This document shows, piece after piece, positions 1 to 9,147 of a DNA stretch of 44,225 nt. Source of the stretch: Prevotella sp. (GTDB taxonomy: Bacteria > Bacteroidota > Bacteroidia > Bacteroidales > Bacteroidaceae); contig JAILMS010000049.1 of NCBI GenBank assembly GCA_024692385.1, positions 1 to 44,225 on the forward strand, in the 5' to 3' direction. Position 1 is the stretch's first letter, and each line of letters begins with the position of its first letter. The position numbers and the translations under genes were made by a program. Below the pieces are notes generated by a model. That model had not been told where the DNA came from. It saw nothing but the letters and a program-made list of their open reading frames with translations, and ran no database searches.

Positions 1-1
1 C

Positions 2-286
2 AGAGGTGGTGAGAAGGTGTATCTGTTCCAAGGCAAAGAGCTGAAAACATGGAATAATATCGGTGTGAAGTGTATCTATACAGGTGGAGGGGTAACTAAC
101 GAGACTCCTATTGTATGGGAGGACGGCACAACAACGGGTATCCGTGAGATAGAGAAAATGGGAGGTGTGGAAAATGAGAACTGGTATACGCTGGACGGTC
201 GTAAGCTGTCACCTGTCAATTCTCACCTGTCAACTATTAAGAAAGGACTCTATATCGTTAATGGTAGGAAGGTCGTAGTAAAGTAG
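2..286 (+). CDS. C-terminal fragment of a secreted/surface protein (5' truncated by window edge) with a short GRK...GLYIVNGRKVVVK tail
   Basis: Frame is open to the left edge and ends TAG at 284-286; tail resembles Por/T9SS-type C-terminal tails. Confidence 0.75.
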   Translation, partial: RGGEKVYLFQGKELKTWNNIGVKCIYTGGGVTNETPIVWEDGTTTGIREIEKMGGVENENWYTLDGRKLSPVNSHLSTIKKGLYIVNGRKVVVK

Positions 287-298
287 TAAAATAAAAAA

Positions 299-316
299 GC
301 AGCCTTAAAAGGCTGC
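299..316 (-). terminator. Intrinsic terminator of tRNA-fMet (minus strand)
   Basis: GCAGCC-ttaaaa-GGCTGC hairpin; on the minus strand followed by TTTTTTATTTT. Confidence 0.75.
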
Positions 317-321
317 TATAG

Positions 322-394
322 TTGCGGAGGCAGGATTCGAACATGCGACCTCCAGGTTATGAGCCTGGCGAGCTACCAACTGCTCCACTCCGCG
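322..394 (-). tRNA. tRNA-fMet (initiator, anticodon CAT)
   Basis: Minus strand CGCGGAGTGGAGCAGTTGGTAGCTCGCCAGGCTCATAACCTGGAGGTCGCATGTTCGAATCCTGCCTCCGCAA; C1xA72 mismatch and A11-U24 pair mark an initiator; CCA not fully encoded. Confidence 0.95.
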
Positions 395-416
395 ATGTTT
401 TTTTCTTAAGCGGGTG

Positions 417-448
417 CAAAGGTACGACTATTTTTTGGATTATGCAAA
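417..448 (-). promoter_or_regulatory. Bacteroidota housekeeping promoter for tRNA-fMet
   Basis: Minus strand TTTG (448-445), 20 nt spacer, TACCTTTG (424-417). Confidence 0.75.
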
Positions 449-504
449 TATTTTGCGTAAAAATCGCAAAAAATTGGTATTTCCACACTTTTAAGCCCGT
501 TTTA

Positions 505-536
505 TTTGGCTAATTCAGAACTATTTCCTACTTTTG
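505..536 (+). promoter_or_regulatory. Promoter of tetR-family gene
   Basis: TTTG (505-508)-N20-TACTTTTG (529-536). Confidence 0.75.
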
Positions 537-589
537 CACACAATATTTGCACTGTGCAATTACTGAAAAAGCTTGGGAGGAATTAAACT

Positions 590-1183
590 ATGTCCATATC
601 AAAGACACGACAGAAGTTAGTAGATGTAGCCCGTCAGCTGTTTGCAAAGAACGGTCTGGAGAATACGACGATGAATGACATCGCGCAGTCTTCAGGGAAG
701 GGGCGTCGTACGTTGTATACCTATTTTAAATCAAAAGATGATATCTACTACGCTGTCATTGAATCGGAGTTGGAACGCCTTTCTGACCAGTTGGACGAGG
801 TGGCTGCCAAGCGTATTCCGCCACAGGAGAAAATCATCGAACTCATCTATATGCACCTGAGCATGATTCGAGAGACGGTAGTGCGCAATGGTAACCTGCG
901 CGCTGAGTTCTTCCGTAACATCTGGATGGTGGAGAAGGTGAGAAAGAACTTTGATGATGCCGAGATAGAACTGTTCCGCAAGGTGTTCCGTGAAGGTAAG
1001 GAAGACGGCGAGTTCGACATCGACAATGTGGACTTGGTGGCAGACATCACCCACTATTGTATCAAGGGTCTTGAGGTGCCTTATATCTATGGCCGCATAG
1101 CCCACGGTATGACGGAGGAGGCTACGAAGCCGCAGGTGGCAAAGATAGTGTATAGTGCATTGGGAAAGAGAATTAAGAATTGA
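590..1183 (+). CDS. TetR/AcrR family transcriptional regulator
   Basis: N-terminal HTH (LVDVARQLFAKNGLENTTMNDIAQSSGKGRRTLYTYFKSKDDIY); preceded by GGGAGG 9 nt before ATG. Confidence 0.93.
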   Translation: MSISKTRQKLVDVARQLFAKNGLENTTMNDIAQSSGKGRRTLYTYFKSKDDIYYAVIESELERLSDQLDEVAAKRIPPQEKIIELIYMHLSMIRETVVRNGNLRAEFFRNIWMVEKVRKNFDDAEIELFRKVFREGKEDGEFDIDNVDLVADITHYCIKGLEVPYIYGRIAHGMTEEATKPQVAKIVYSALGKRIKN

Positions 1184-1224
1184 ATTACAAAATTATATAA
1201 TTAAAAAATTACAAAATTTAAATT

Positions 1225-1962
1225 ATGGGATTATTAAGTGGTAAGACAGCGCTGATTACCGGTGCTGCACGCGGTATTGGAAAGGCTATCGCGCTGAAGT
1301 ATGCCTCAGAGGGTTGTAACATTGCATTCACTGACCTTGAGGTTAATCTGGACACCGAGAAAGAGATTGCTGCTCTGGGCGTAAAGGCTAAGAGCTATGC
1401 ATCAAACGCTGCCGATTTCGCACAGACCGAAGAGGTCGTAAAGGCTGTTAAGGAAGAATTTGGAAGCATTGATATTCTGGTTAACAACGCTGGTATTACT
1501 AAGGACGGACTGATGCTTCGCATGACTGAGCAGCAGTGGGATGCTGTGATTGCAGTAAACCTGAAGTCAGCCTTCAACTTTATCCACGCTTGTGTACCCG
1601 TTATGATGCGTCAGCGTGGTGGTTCAATCATCAACATGGCATCAGTAGTAGGTGTACACGGTAACGCTGGTCAGGCTAACTATGCTGCCTCAAAGGCTGG
1701 TCTGATTGCCCTGGCTAAGAGTATTGCTCAGGAGATGGGCCCCAAGGGCATTCGTGCTAACGCCATTGCTCCTGGCTTCATCGAGACTGCTATGACTGCT
1801 GCTCTGCCTGAGGATATCCGCAAGGAGTGGTGCAACAAGATTCCTCTGCGCCGTGGTGGTCAGGTAGAGGACATCGCCAACGTAGCTACCTTCCTGGCTT
1901 CTGATATGTCAAGCTATGTAAGCGGACAGGTTATCCAGGTTGATGGCGGTATGAATATGTAA
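1225..1962 (+). CDS. fabG: 3-oxoacyl-[ACP] reductase (SDR)
   Basis: TGxxxGIG (TGAARGIG), NNAG, YAASK motifs, C-term GQVIQVDGGMNM. Confidence 0.95.
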   Translation: MGLLSGKTALITGAARGIGKAIALKYASEGCNIAFTDLEVNLDTEKEIAALGVKAKSYASNAADFAQTEEVVKAVKEEFGSIDILVNNAGITKDGLMLRMTEQQWDAVIAVNLKSAFNFIHACVPVMMRQRGGSIINMASVVGVHGNAGQANYAASKAGLIALAKSIAQEMGPKGIRANAIAPGFIETAMTAALPEDIRKEWCNKIPLRRGGQVEDIANVATFLASDMSSYVSGQVIQVDGGMNM

Positions 1963-1990
1963 GAAATACTCGCGTTTTAACGCATAAAAG

Positions 1991-2042
1991 CCTCATTTGT
2001 TTCAATGAAGTAAATTTTTTTTGAAATAAATGAGGTTTTTTT
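1991..2042 (+). terminator. Intrinsic terminator downstream of fabG
   Basis: CCTCATTTGTTTCA ... TGAAATAAATGAGG (14 bp, one G-U) then T7. Confidence 0.85.
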
Positions 2043-2054
2043 ATTTTTTTTCCT

Positions 2055-2062
2055 TATCTTTG
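2055..2062 (+). promoter_or_regulatory. -7-like element for the 2102 gene
   Basis: TATCTTTG; no good -33 TTTG at 19-21 nt. Confidence 0.4.
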
Positions 2063-2101
2063 TGGCAATTAATCTAAAACTTACTAAAAACTACTGCGAA
2101 T

Positions 2102-3283
2102 ATGGATGAAGAAAAAGTAATGCTTAATGAAGAAGCGTGGGAACATCTGGATGAAGCGATGTTTACCTCGTCGCTTATTAGCGACAAGGAGCGTGAGAAG
2201 GGTATGGTAGATGATGTGGATGACATCTATCCCCGTACCAAAGAAGAAACTGAGTACATGGACGAGCAGTTGCAGTTAGCCTTGGAGAAAGCCAAAGAGC
2301 CTAACGAGGAAAGCTTTGCCGAGCGCTACTCTATGCTGCGCGAGATCGTTGACTGGTCGAAGAAGCGTCACAGCACCTGGATGTGGAGTCTTATTGCCGG
2401 CGCACTGTTGGGAGCTGGTATCTTCTATTATTTCAAGAAAGACCAAGAGGAGGATATCCTTCGTGCCAAGGTGGAGAAAGAACAGGTACAACAGTGGAAG
2501 ACTGTGAAGGTTTCGCAGATTTCCTACGACAAGTGTCCTGGTCAGCATGCCAATGATGCATGGTCACTGCGCCTCACCTCTGCAGAGAAGTATAAGATGT
2601 ATAAGTTGATTGATTGCAAGATCTATACAGAGGGTGCTCTCAGAGATGCTGATACCTATAAGCAGCGCGCAGATACTGCCACGACGCAGGAACGAAAAGA
2701 TCAGTATCTGGAGAAGCAGAAGTATTATGAGGAGTCGTCGGTGAAGCATCGTGCTGCCTATGATTCTATCAATGCCATGAACTTTGAACAGATTCACGAG
2801 ATTGCCAAGCAGGATCTTGCCAGTAGGGTCGCAAACGAGGAGTCACACGGCAATACGTTGCGCAACTACATGATATACTTGCTGATATTGATACCTCTTT
2901 ATATTATAACGGGCTATCCGCATGGATATACCATTACGCGCCACCGTCGTCGCTCAGGATGTATGAACATCTTCCGTAAGGTGGGCTTCGGTATTGCTTC
3001 GTTCTGCTTTGGTTCAGGCTTGGCAATGAGTCTGTTGCCAGACTATGTGGTAAAGACTACCTATTCAGATGGTCATACAGAGACGCGTACTGAGAGTGAT
3101 ATGGGTAACATCATCATCCTGGCCATCAAGTTCGGCTTGATGATTGTTGGCGCCTTCATCTTCTGCTTCGTTGCTTCTGTCATCATGACTATCGAGACTT
3201 TCTACGGCTTGTTGGAGAACTTCAACTGGAAGGGCTGGATAGCTAAGTTGATGCCTCCTAAGCAGCCTCAAGAAGTGAAATAA
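2102..3283 (+). CDS. Uncharacterised multi-pass membrane protein
   Basis: 393 aa ORF with several hydrophobic segments and a central charged region; no family recognised. Confidence 0.8.
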   Translation: MDEEKVMLNEEAWEHLDEAMFTSSLISDKEREKGMVDDVDDIYPRTKEETEYMDEQLQLALEKAKEPNEESFAERYSMLREIVDWSKKRHSTWMWSLIAGALLGAGIFYYFKKDQEEDILRAKVEKEQVQQWKTVKVSQISYDKCPGQHANDAWSLRLTSAEKYKMYKLIDCKIYTEGALRDADTYKQRADTATTQERKDQYLEKQKYYEESSVKHRAAYDSINAMNFEQIHEIAKQDLASRVANEESHGNTLRNYMIYLLILIPLYIITGYPHGYTITRHRRRSGCMNIFRKVGFGIASFCFGSGLAMSLLPDYVVKTTYSDGHTETRTESDMGNIIILAIKFGLMIVGAFIFCFVASVIMTIETFYGLLENFNWKGWIAKLMPPKQPQEVK

Positions 3284-3318
3284 AATATTTTTATTAATTC
3301 CAATAATTATTTAGAACT

Positions 3319-3717
3319 ATGAATAACTGGTTTTTCCGTTTTCTGACCAGCGGTTTTGGTACAGGAACAGCCGCAGGTAAGGCATTAGGTTGGACAATTG
3401 CTATCTGTCTGATTGGTCTGTGGATTTTTATCTGGCTCGTGAAGATAATTTACAAAGCCATCGTTGGCGAGAAGATTCCTCACTACAAGCATGGTAACTA
3501 TTGTGTTGAGCTGGTTGCCATTGGTGAAAACCCCAAGGCACTGAAGAAGCAGCTATGCGAATTCAAGGGCTATAGCAGCTCGTTGGCCAAGAAGGTGATG
3601 GGCTCTGTTCCCTCACTTGTTGTAACAGGTTTGGATAAGGAAGCTGCTGAGGATTTCCAGACAGTGATTGATGCTACTGGAGCCACTACAGAGGTTAAGA
3701 TTTACCAGCCGAAATAG
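3319..3717 (+). CDS. Membrane-anchored protein with ribosomal L7/L12 C-terminal-domain-like region
   Basis: N-terminal TM helix; VELVAIGENPKALKKQLCEFKGYSSSLAKKVMGSVPSLVVTGLDKEAAEDFQTVIDATGATTEVKI resembles the bL12 CTD pattern. Confidence 0.7.
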   Translation: MNNWFFRFLTSGFGTGTAAGKALGWTIAICLIGLWIFIWLVKIIYKAIVGEKIPHYKHGNYCVELVAIGENPKALKKQLCEFKGYSSSLAKKVMGSVPSLVVTGLDKEAAEDFQTVIDATGATTEVKIYQPK

Positions 3718-3739
3718 CATTTAAAGGAACCCTTTATAC

Positions 3740-3778
3740 ATGTCAGGCACGCCAGATGGCTGTTGCCTGACATTTTTG
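3740..3778 (+). terminator. Intrinsic terminator
   Basis: ATGTCAGGCA ... TGCCTGACAT then TTTTT; inner GCCA-GA-TGGC. Confidence 0.85.
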
Positions 3779-3788
3779 TGTCATAAAA

Positions 3789-3820
3789 TTTGGAAAATTC
3801 CTTGCTTCTTCGTAAATTTG
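3789..3820 (+). promoter_or_regulatory. Promoter of RluA-family gene
   Basis: TTTG (3789-3792)-N20-TAAATTTG (3813-3820). Confidence 0.75.
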
Positions 3821-3828
3821 CATGCGTT

Positions 3829-4527
3829 ATGCGAGTAGTCTACGAGGATAATCATATTATCATCGTCTACAAGGAGAGTGGAGAAATCGTTCAAGGTGAC
3901 AAAACAGGCGATACTCCCTTGTCAGAAACGGTGAAACAATACATCAAAGAGAAGTACCAAAAACCGGGTGCTGTATTCTTGGGTGTGGTGCATCGTTTGG
4001 ACCGTCCGGTCTCTGGACTGGTGGTCTTTGCTCGTACCTCCAAGGCACTGACCAGACTGAACAGGATGTTCGCTGAAGGAGAAGTACATAAGACGTACTG
4101 GGCGATAGTTCAAAGAAATGAGAAGGATGAAGTAAGAGGCAAGCGTATAGATGAGTGGCAGACGCAAGAGAATTGGCTGGTACGCAACGAGAAGCAGAAC
4201 AAGTCGTATGCCTACGACCATGAGGTGCCTCGCTCAAAGAAAGCCGTGCTGCGCTATCACTTTATAGGCCGCTCAGACCGCTACTCATTGGTGGAAGTGC
4301 AGTTGTTGACAGGCCGACATCACCAGATACGCTGTCAGCTGTCCACCATAGGCTGTCCGATTAAGGGCGACTTGAAATATGGAGCACCTCGCAGCAATCC
4401 TGATGGTAGCATCTCGCTGCTATCACACCGTGTGGAATTCATCCATCCTGTGTCGAAGGAACCCATTGTGGTGGAATCGCCACTGCCTGATGACCCGCTA
4501 TGGTCGCAGATGATTATGAATCGTTAG
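3829..4527 (+). CDS. RluA-family pseudouridine synthase
   Basis: HRLDRPVSGLVVFA catalytic motif, RHHQIR; start set at ATG 3829 because the ORF-track start (TTG 3790) lies inside the promoter. Confidence 0.92.
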   Translation: MRVVYEDNHIIIVYKESGEIVQGDKTGDTPLSETVKQYIKEKYQKPGAVFLGVVHRLDRPVSGLVVFARTSKALTRLNRMFAEGEVHKTYWAIVQRNEKDEVRGKRIDEWQTQENWLVRNEKQNKSYAYDHEVPRSKKAVLRYHFIGRSDRYSLVEVQLLTGRHHQIRCQLSTIGCPIKGDLKYGAPRSNPDGSISLLSHRVEFIHPVSKEPIVVESPLPDDPLWSQMIMNR

Positions 4528-4530
4528 GTT

Positions 4531-7500
4531 ATGAAAAAGATATTTTGGTGGATATTGATCATCTTGCTGAGCCCCGTCTTGCTCTTCGTGGTGCTGACGG
4601 TGCTGCTCTACCTGCCTCCTGTACAGAAATGGGCAGTAGACAAGGTGACAGCCATCGCCTCGGAGAAGACTGGCATGGATATCTCCATAGATCATGTCAA
4701 TCTGTCGTTTCCTCTTGACCTTGCGATTGATGAATTCCGCGTCCTGCAAAAGCCCGATACTATTGCTGATGTGGAGCGTATGGTGGTTGACGTGCAGTTC
4801 TGGCCATTGCTGGATAGTAAGGTTGTTATTAATGAACTGGAAGTTACCAATACCCGTCTGAATACGCTCGATATGGTGGCTGCCGCAAAGGTGAAGGGAC
4901 ATTTCTCTCGCCTGTTTATGGCCAGCAAGGGTATTGACCTCGACAAGCAAACCGTAGAACTCAATGGCTCACGTCTGGAAGATGCCTTCTTTGACATCCA
5001 GATGGCCGACTCTATCCCAGAAGATACTACCACCAGCGAACCTACGCTGTGGAAGATATATATAGACAGTATTACTGTTGACCGCTCAGACATTGTATTC
5101 CATATGCCGGGCGATACGATGAGCGTCAATGCCCACATGGGTAGTCTGACAGCCCGTGAAGCACTGATAGACCTCGGCTCTCAGACCTATACGGTGGGTA
5201 GCGTGGATTGGTTGCATGGTGCTGTGAAATATGACCAGAACTTCCAGCCACAGATTGAGGGCTTGGACTATAACCATATAGACCTTAGCGACATCACTGT
5301 CGGCATAGACTCCATCTATTACCATGACCCCACCATGCGTCTGCATCTCAGACAGGTGGCACTGAAGGAGAAGAGTGGTCTTGAAGTGAGTCACTTGTCT
5401 GGTCCCGTCGTCATGGAGGATGGTGCTATCAAGCTGCCTAAGTTCCGCCTGTCGACACCTTATAGTGATATTGACGTAGAACTTGATATGCCTCTGTCGC
5501 TGATGGAACCTGTTGACCCAGGAAAGATGCGACTGAAGATGAATGCTTCGCTGGGTAAGCAAGACCTCATGCCCTTTATGGCAGAGCTGCCTGCCGCCAT
5601 GCGTCAGCGTTGGCCGGAATATCCGCTTAACGTCAGTGGTCTGCTGAAAGGAAATATGCAGCACATGGACTTCCATGATTTGGAAGTGTCGCTGCCTACT
5701 GCCTTCCATGCTACTGCTACGGGCTTTGCCGCCAATCTCGATGATCCGCAGCGTCTGCGTGCTGATGTGCAGTTTACTGCCAATACCCAGAACTTGGGCT
5801 TCGTGATGGCGATGATGCCTCGCGACATGCAGCGCAACTACCGTATTCCACCACTGTCTGCCCAAGGACGCGTGAAGGCTGATGGTCAGCAGTATTTTGC
5901 TGATATTACTGCTCGTGAGGGTAGGGGAACCGTCAAAGCTAAAGGCTCGTTCAATGCAGCAGCGATGCGCTATGATGCCGACATCAAGGTGCGTGACATG
6001 AATGTTCACCACTTTATGCCTCACGACAGTATCTATACGGTATCTGCCGACATCGTTGCCAAAGGACAGGGCACCGACTTCTTCTCACCGCGTACCACAC
6101 TTGTGGCTGATGCTAAGATACACCATGTAGGTTATGGCAAGCTGAATATTGACAACATCACTGCCCACGCACTGGTCGGCAATGGTAAGGCGCATGCCAC
6201 CCTCGTCAGTCGTAACCCATTGCTGAAGGGTGCTGTCAACTTCGATGCCCTGCTGTCGACCACCCGTTTTGATGGTACGCTAAGCACCGACTTCCAGACA
6301 CTCGACTTATATGAAATGGGTGTGGTGGAGAAACCGCTGACGATTGGTATGTGTGGACATTTCGATATCAACTCCGACCTGAAGCTGACACACCATGCTA
6401 CGGGTCTTATCAATGATATCTCTATCAGTGACTCCAGTCATGTATATCGTCCCTCAGCTATCGACTTGCTGCTCAATACCACTCCTGATACTACTTATAT
6501 GCGTACTCAGAGTGGTGACTTCATCGTGAAGCTGGATGCCAGCGGTAACTATGAGCAACTGCTTAATAAGTTCATCATATTGGCTGACTCTGCCATGGCC
6601 CAGTTGGATAGAAAGACCATTGACCAACCGGCACTGCGCAGACTATTGCCTACGATGCGTATGACGGTGGAGAGCAAGCGCGAGAATCCTGTGGTGACCT
6701 TCCTGAAAGCCAGTGCTGATATTGATTTCAAGGATATGCTCTTCGACCTGTCGACGTCTGCAGCAGAAGGTGTTAATGGTCGTGGATTTATCAATTCGCT
6801 GATGGTCAGCGATATTCGTATCGATACCATCAACTTCTCGCTGACGCAGCGTCAGGAGCGACTGGCCTTTGGCGGACAAATTCGTAACAATAAGAAGAAC
6901 CCGCAGTTTGTCTTTAATGCCCTCTTTGACGGTATTATACAAGAACGTGGCGCTACGCTCGGCGTGCGCTACTACGATGCAGACAATAAACTCGGCGCTC
7001 GTGTGGGTGCTCAGGCAGAGGTAGTGGATAGCGGACTCTCCCTGCATCTTGTGCCTGCTCGTCCTACACTGGGTTATAAGGAGTTTGCAGTGAACAAAGA
7101 CAACTTCCTATTCTTAGGCGCTTCAGGAAAGGTGAAGGCGAAGGTTGACCTGCGTGCTGACGACGGTATGGGTATTCGCCTATACTCTGAAGATACCGAC
7201 CCAGACGCTTTGCAAGACCTGACGCTCAGTCTCCACCAGTTTAATCTGGAAGAGATTACCTCTGTCATTCCTTATGCACCTCGTATGTCGGGTATGCTGA
7301 ATGGTGACTATCATGTAGTACAGGATGCCAGCGGACAGTTCTCTGTAGCTGGTGATATGGGTGTTCGTAACATGACCTACGAGCGTTGTCCTATTGGTAA
7401 TATCAGTACGGAAATGGTCTATCTGCAGAAAGAGAATGATGCCCATGCCGTTGAGGCCCGTCTGATGATGGATGGCGACGAGATTGGTCTGCTTCAGGGT

Positions 7501-9147
7501 ACCTATTATAATGAAGGTGAGGGCTCGCTGGATGCTACGCTGCAATTGGAACACCTGCCACTGAATATTGTCAATGGTTTCGTGCCTGACCAGATTTGTG
7601 GATTGCAGGGTTATGGTGAAGGCACATTGACAATCCAGGGTGCTCTGTCGCGACCGGAGGTGAATGGTGAGGTATATCTCTCTAATTCTTACTTAGAGAG
7701 TGTTCCCTATGGTGTCAAGCTCCGCTTCGACGACGACCCCGTGCGCATTCAGCACTCTAACCTGTTGTTTGAGAACTTTACCGTCTATGCCCATAATGAC
7801 AACCCGCTGAACGTACAGGGTAATGTCAACTTCAGTAATCTTGAGAATATTCTGGTTAATCTGCGCATGCAGGCCAATAACTTCCAAATTATCGGTACCA
7901 AGGAGCACGCCAAGAGTGTGGCCTATGGAAAGGCATTCGTCAACGTCTTTGCCATGGTAAACGGTCCGCTCGAGAACCTTAACATGCGTGGTCGTCTGGA
8001 TGTGCTCGGAACGACTGACCTGGGCTATATCCTGCGTGATACACCTATTACTACTGATAACCAGTTGAACGATTTGGTGAAGTTTACGGACTTCAGCGAT
8101 ACGACACAGATTGCGGTATCTCGTCCGCCGATTACTGGTTTCCGCATGGATATGACGCTGAACGTATCGAAAGGTGCTCACATCATGGCCTACATGAATG
8201 CTGACCACTCCAACTATATCGACCTCATGGGTGGCGGTACGCTGCGTATGCTGTACAGTCCTGCTGATAACCTGCAGCTGACGGGTCGCTATACGCTGTC
8301 AAACGGTGAGATGAAGTATGCACTGCCTATCATCCCGCTGAAGACCTTCCATATTCAGGATGGCTCATACATTGAATTTACGGGTGACCCGATGAACCCA
8401 ACATTGAATATCGCTGCTGTGGAGCGTACCAAGGCTACTGTAACAGGTACTAATGGCGTTGGACGCTCGGTAGTCTTTGACTGTGGTGTTAATATCACTC
8501 GCACACTTAGCGATATGGGTCTTGAGTTTACCCTCGATGCCCCTGAGGATATGCAGTTGCATGGTGAGCTGCAGACGATGGGAATAGAGCAGCGCGGCAA
8601 GCTGGCGGTGACCATGCTGACCACAGGTATGTATCTGGCTGATGGTAATACGAAACCGTTCTCTATGAACTCGGCGCTCAGCTCGTTCCTTAGCTCAGAA
8701 ATCAGTAACCTGACAGGTAATGCCCTGCGTACGCTCGACTTGTCATTCGGTATGGATAATAGTACCGATGCTACAGGACAGACACATACTGACTACTCGT
8801 TCAAGTTTGCTAAGCGCTTCCTGAACAACCGTCTGAAGCTGGCTGTTGGTGGTAAGGTGACAACAGGTGAGGAGATGCCTGGCGGAAAGAATAACTCGTT
8901 CTTCGACAATGTCTCGTTAGAGTACCGCTTGGACGATACCGCCAATAAGTACCTCAACCTCTTCTTCGAGAATAACTCCTACGACTGGCTTGACGGCTAT
9001 ACTCAAAAGTATGGTGGCGGATTCATCTGGCGCCGTACGCTGCAGAACTTCACTGATATCTTCCGTTTCAAGGATGACAGCAACACCTTGTCGCTACCTC
9101 CTGTACGTACTGACTCCATAAAGACAACACGCAATGACAAGAAATAA
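4531..9147 (+). CDS. tamB: Translocation and assembly module protein TamB-like (DUF490)
   Basis: 1538 aa, N-terminal TM, long beta-rich region, C-terminal TamB-like domain; overlaps the downstream TamA-like gene. Confidence 0.88.
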   Translation: MKKIFWWILIILLSPVLLFVVLTVLLYLPPVQKWAVDKVTAIASEKTGMDISIDHVNLSFPLDLAIDEFRVLQKPDTIADVERMVVDVQFWPLLDSKVVINELEVTNTRLNTLDMVAAAKVKGHFSRLFMASKGIDLDKQTVELNGSRLEDAFFDIQMADSIPEDTTTSEPTLWKIYIDSITVDRSDIVFHMPGDTMSVNAHMGSLTAREALIDLGSQTYTVGSVDWLHGAVKYDQNFQPQIEGLDYNHIDLSDITVGIDSIYYHDPTMRLHLRQVALKEKSGLEVSHLSGPVVMEDGAIKLPKFRLSTPYSDIDVELDMPLSLMEPVDPGKMRLKMNASLGKQDLMPFMAELPAAMRQRWPEYPLNVSGLLKGNMQHMDFHDLEVSLPTAFHATATGFAANLDDPQRLRADVQFTANTQNLGFVMAMMPRDMQRNYRIPPLSAQGRVKADGQQYFADITAREGRGTVKAKGSFNAAAMRYDADIKVRDMNVHHFMPHDSIYTVSADIVAKGQGTDFFSPRTTLVADAKIHHVGYGKLNIDNITAHALVGNGKAHATLVSRNPLLKGAVNFDALLSTTRFDGTLSTDFQTLDLYEMGVVEKPLTIGMCGHFDINSDLKLTHHATGLINDISISDSSHVYRPSAIDLLLNTTPDTTYMRTQSGDFIVKLDASGNYEQLLNKFIILADSAMAQLDRKTIDQPALRRLLPTMRMTVESKRENPVVTFLKASADIDFKDMLFDLSTSAAEGVNGRGFINSLMVSDIRIDTINFSLTQRQERLAFGGQIRNNKKNPQFVFNALFDGIIQERGATLGVRYYDADNKLGARVGAQAEVVDSGLSLHLVPARPTLGYKEFAVNKDNFLFLGASGKVKAKVDLRADDGMGIRLYSEDTDPDALQDLTLSLHQFNLEEITSVIPYAPRMSGMLNGDYHVVQDASGQFSVAGDMGVRNMTYERCPIGNISTEMVYLQKENDAHAVEARLMMDGDEIGLLQGTYYNEGEGSLDATLQLEHLPLNIVNGFVPDQICGLQGYGEGTLTIQGALSRPEVNGEVYLSNSYLESVPYGVKLRFDDDPVRIQHSNLLFENFTVYAHNDNPLNVQGNVNFSNLENILVNLRMQANNFQIIGTKEHAKSVAYGKAFVNVFAMVNGPLENLNMRGRLDVLGTTDLGYILRDTPITTDNQLNDLVKFTDFSDTTQIAVSRPPITGFRMDMTLNVSKGAHIMAYMNADHSNYIDLMGGGTLRMLYSPADNLQLTGRYTLSNGEMKYALPIIPLKTFHIQDGSYIEFTGDPMNPTLNIAAVERTKATVTGTNGVGRSVVFDCGVNITRTLSDMGLEFTLDAPEDMQLHGELQTMGIEQRGKLAVTMLTTGMYLADGNTKPFSMNSALSSFLSSEISNLTGNALRTLDLSFGMDNSTDATGQTHTDYSFKFAKRFLNNRLKLAVGGKVTTGEEMPGGKNNSFFDNVSLEYRLDDTANKYLNLFFENNSYDWLDGYTQKYGGGFIWRRTLQNFTDIFRFKDDSNTLSLPPVRTDSIKTTRNDKK

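Noticed and set aside
322-513. 63-aa plus-strand ORF
   Set aside because: Overlaps tRNA-fMet and its promoter
3790-3828. N-terminal extension of the RluA-like ORF (TTG start)
   Set aside because: Overlaps a perfect promoter; ATG 3829 gives a standard N-terminus
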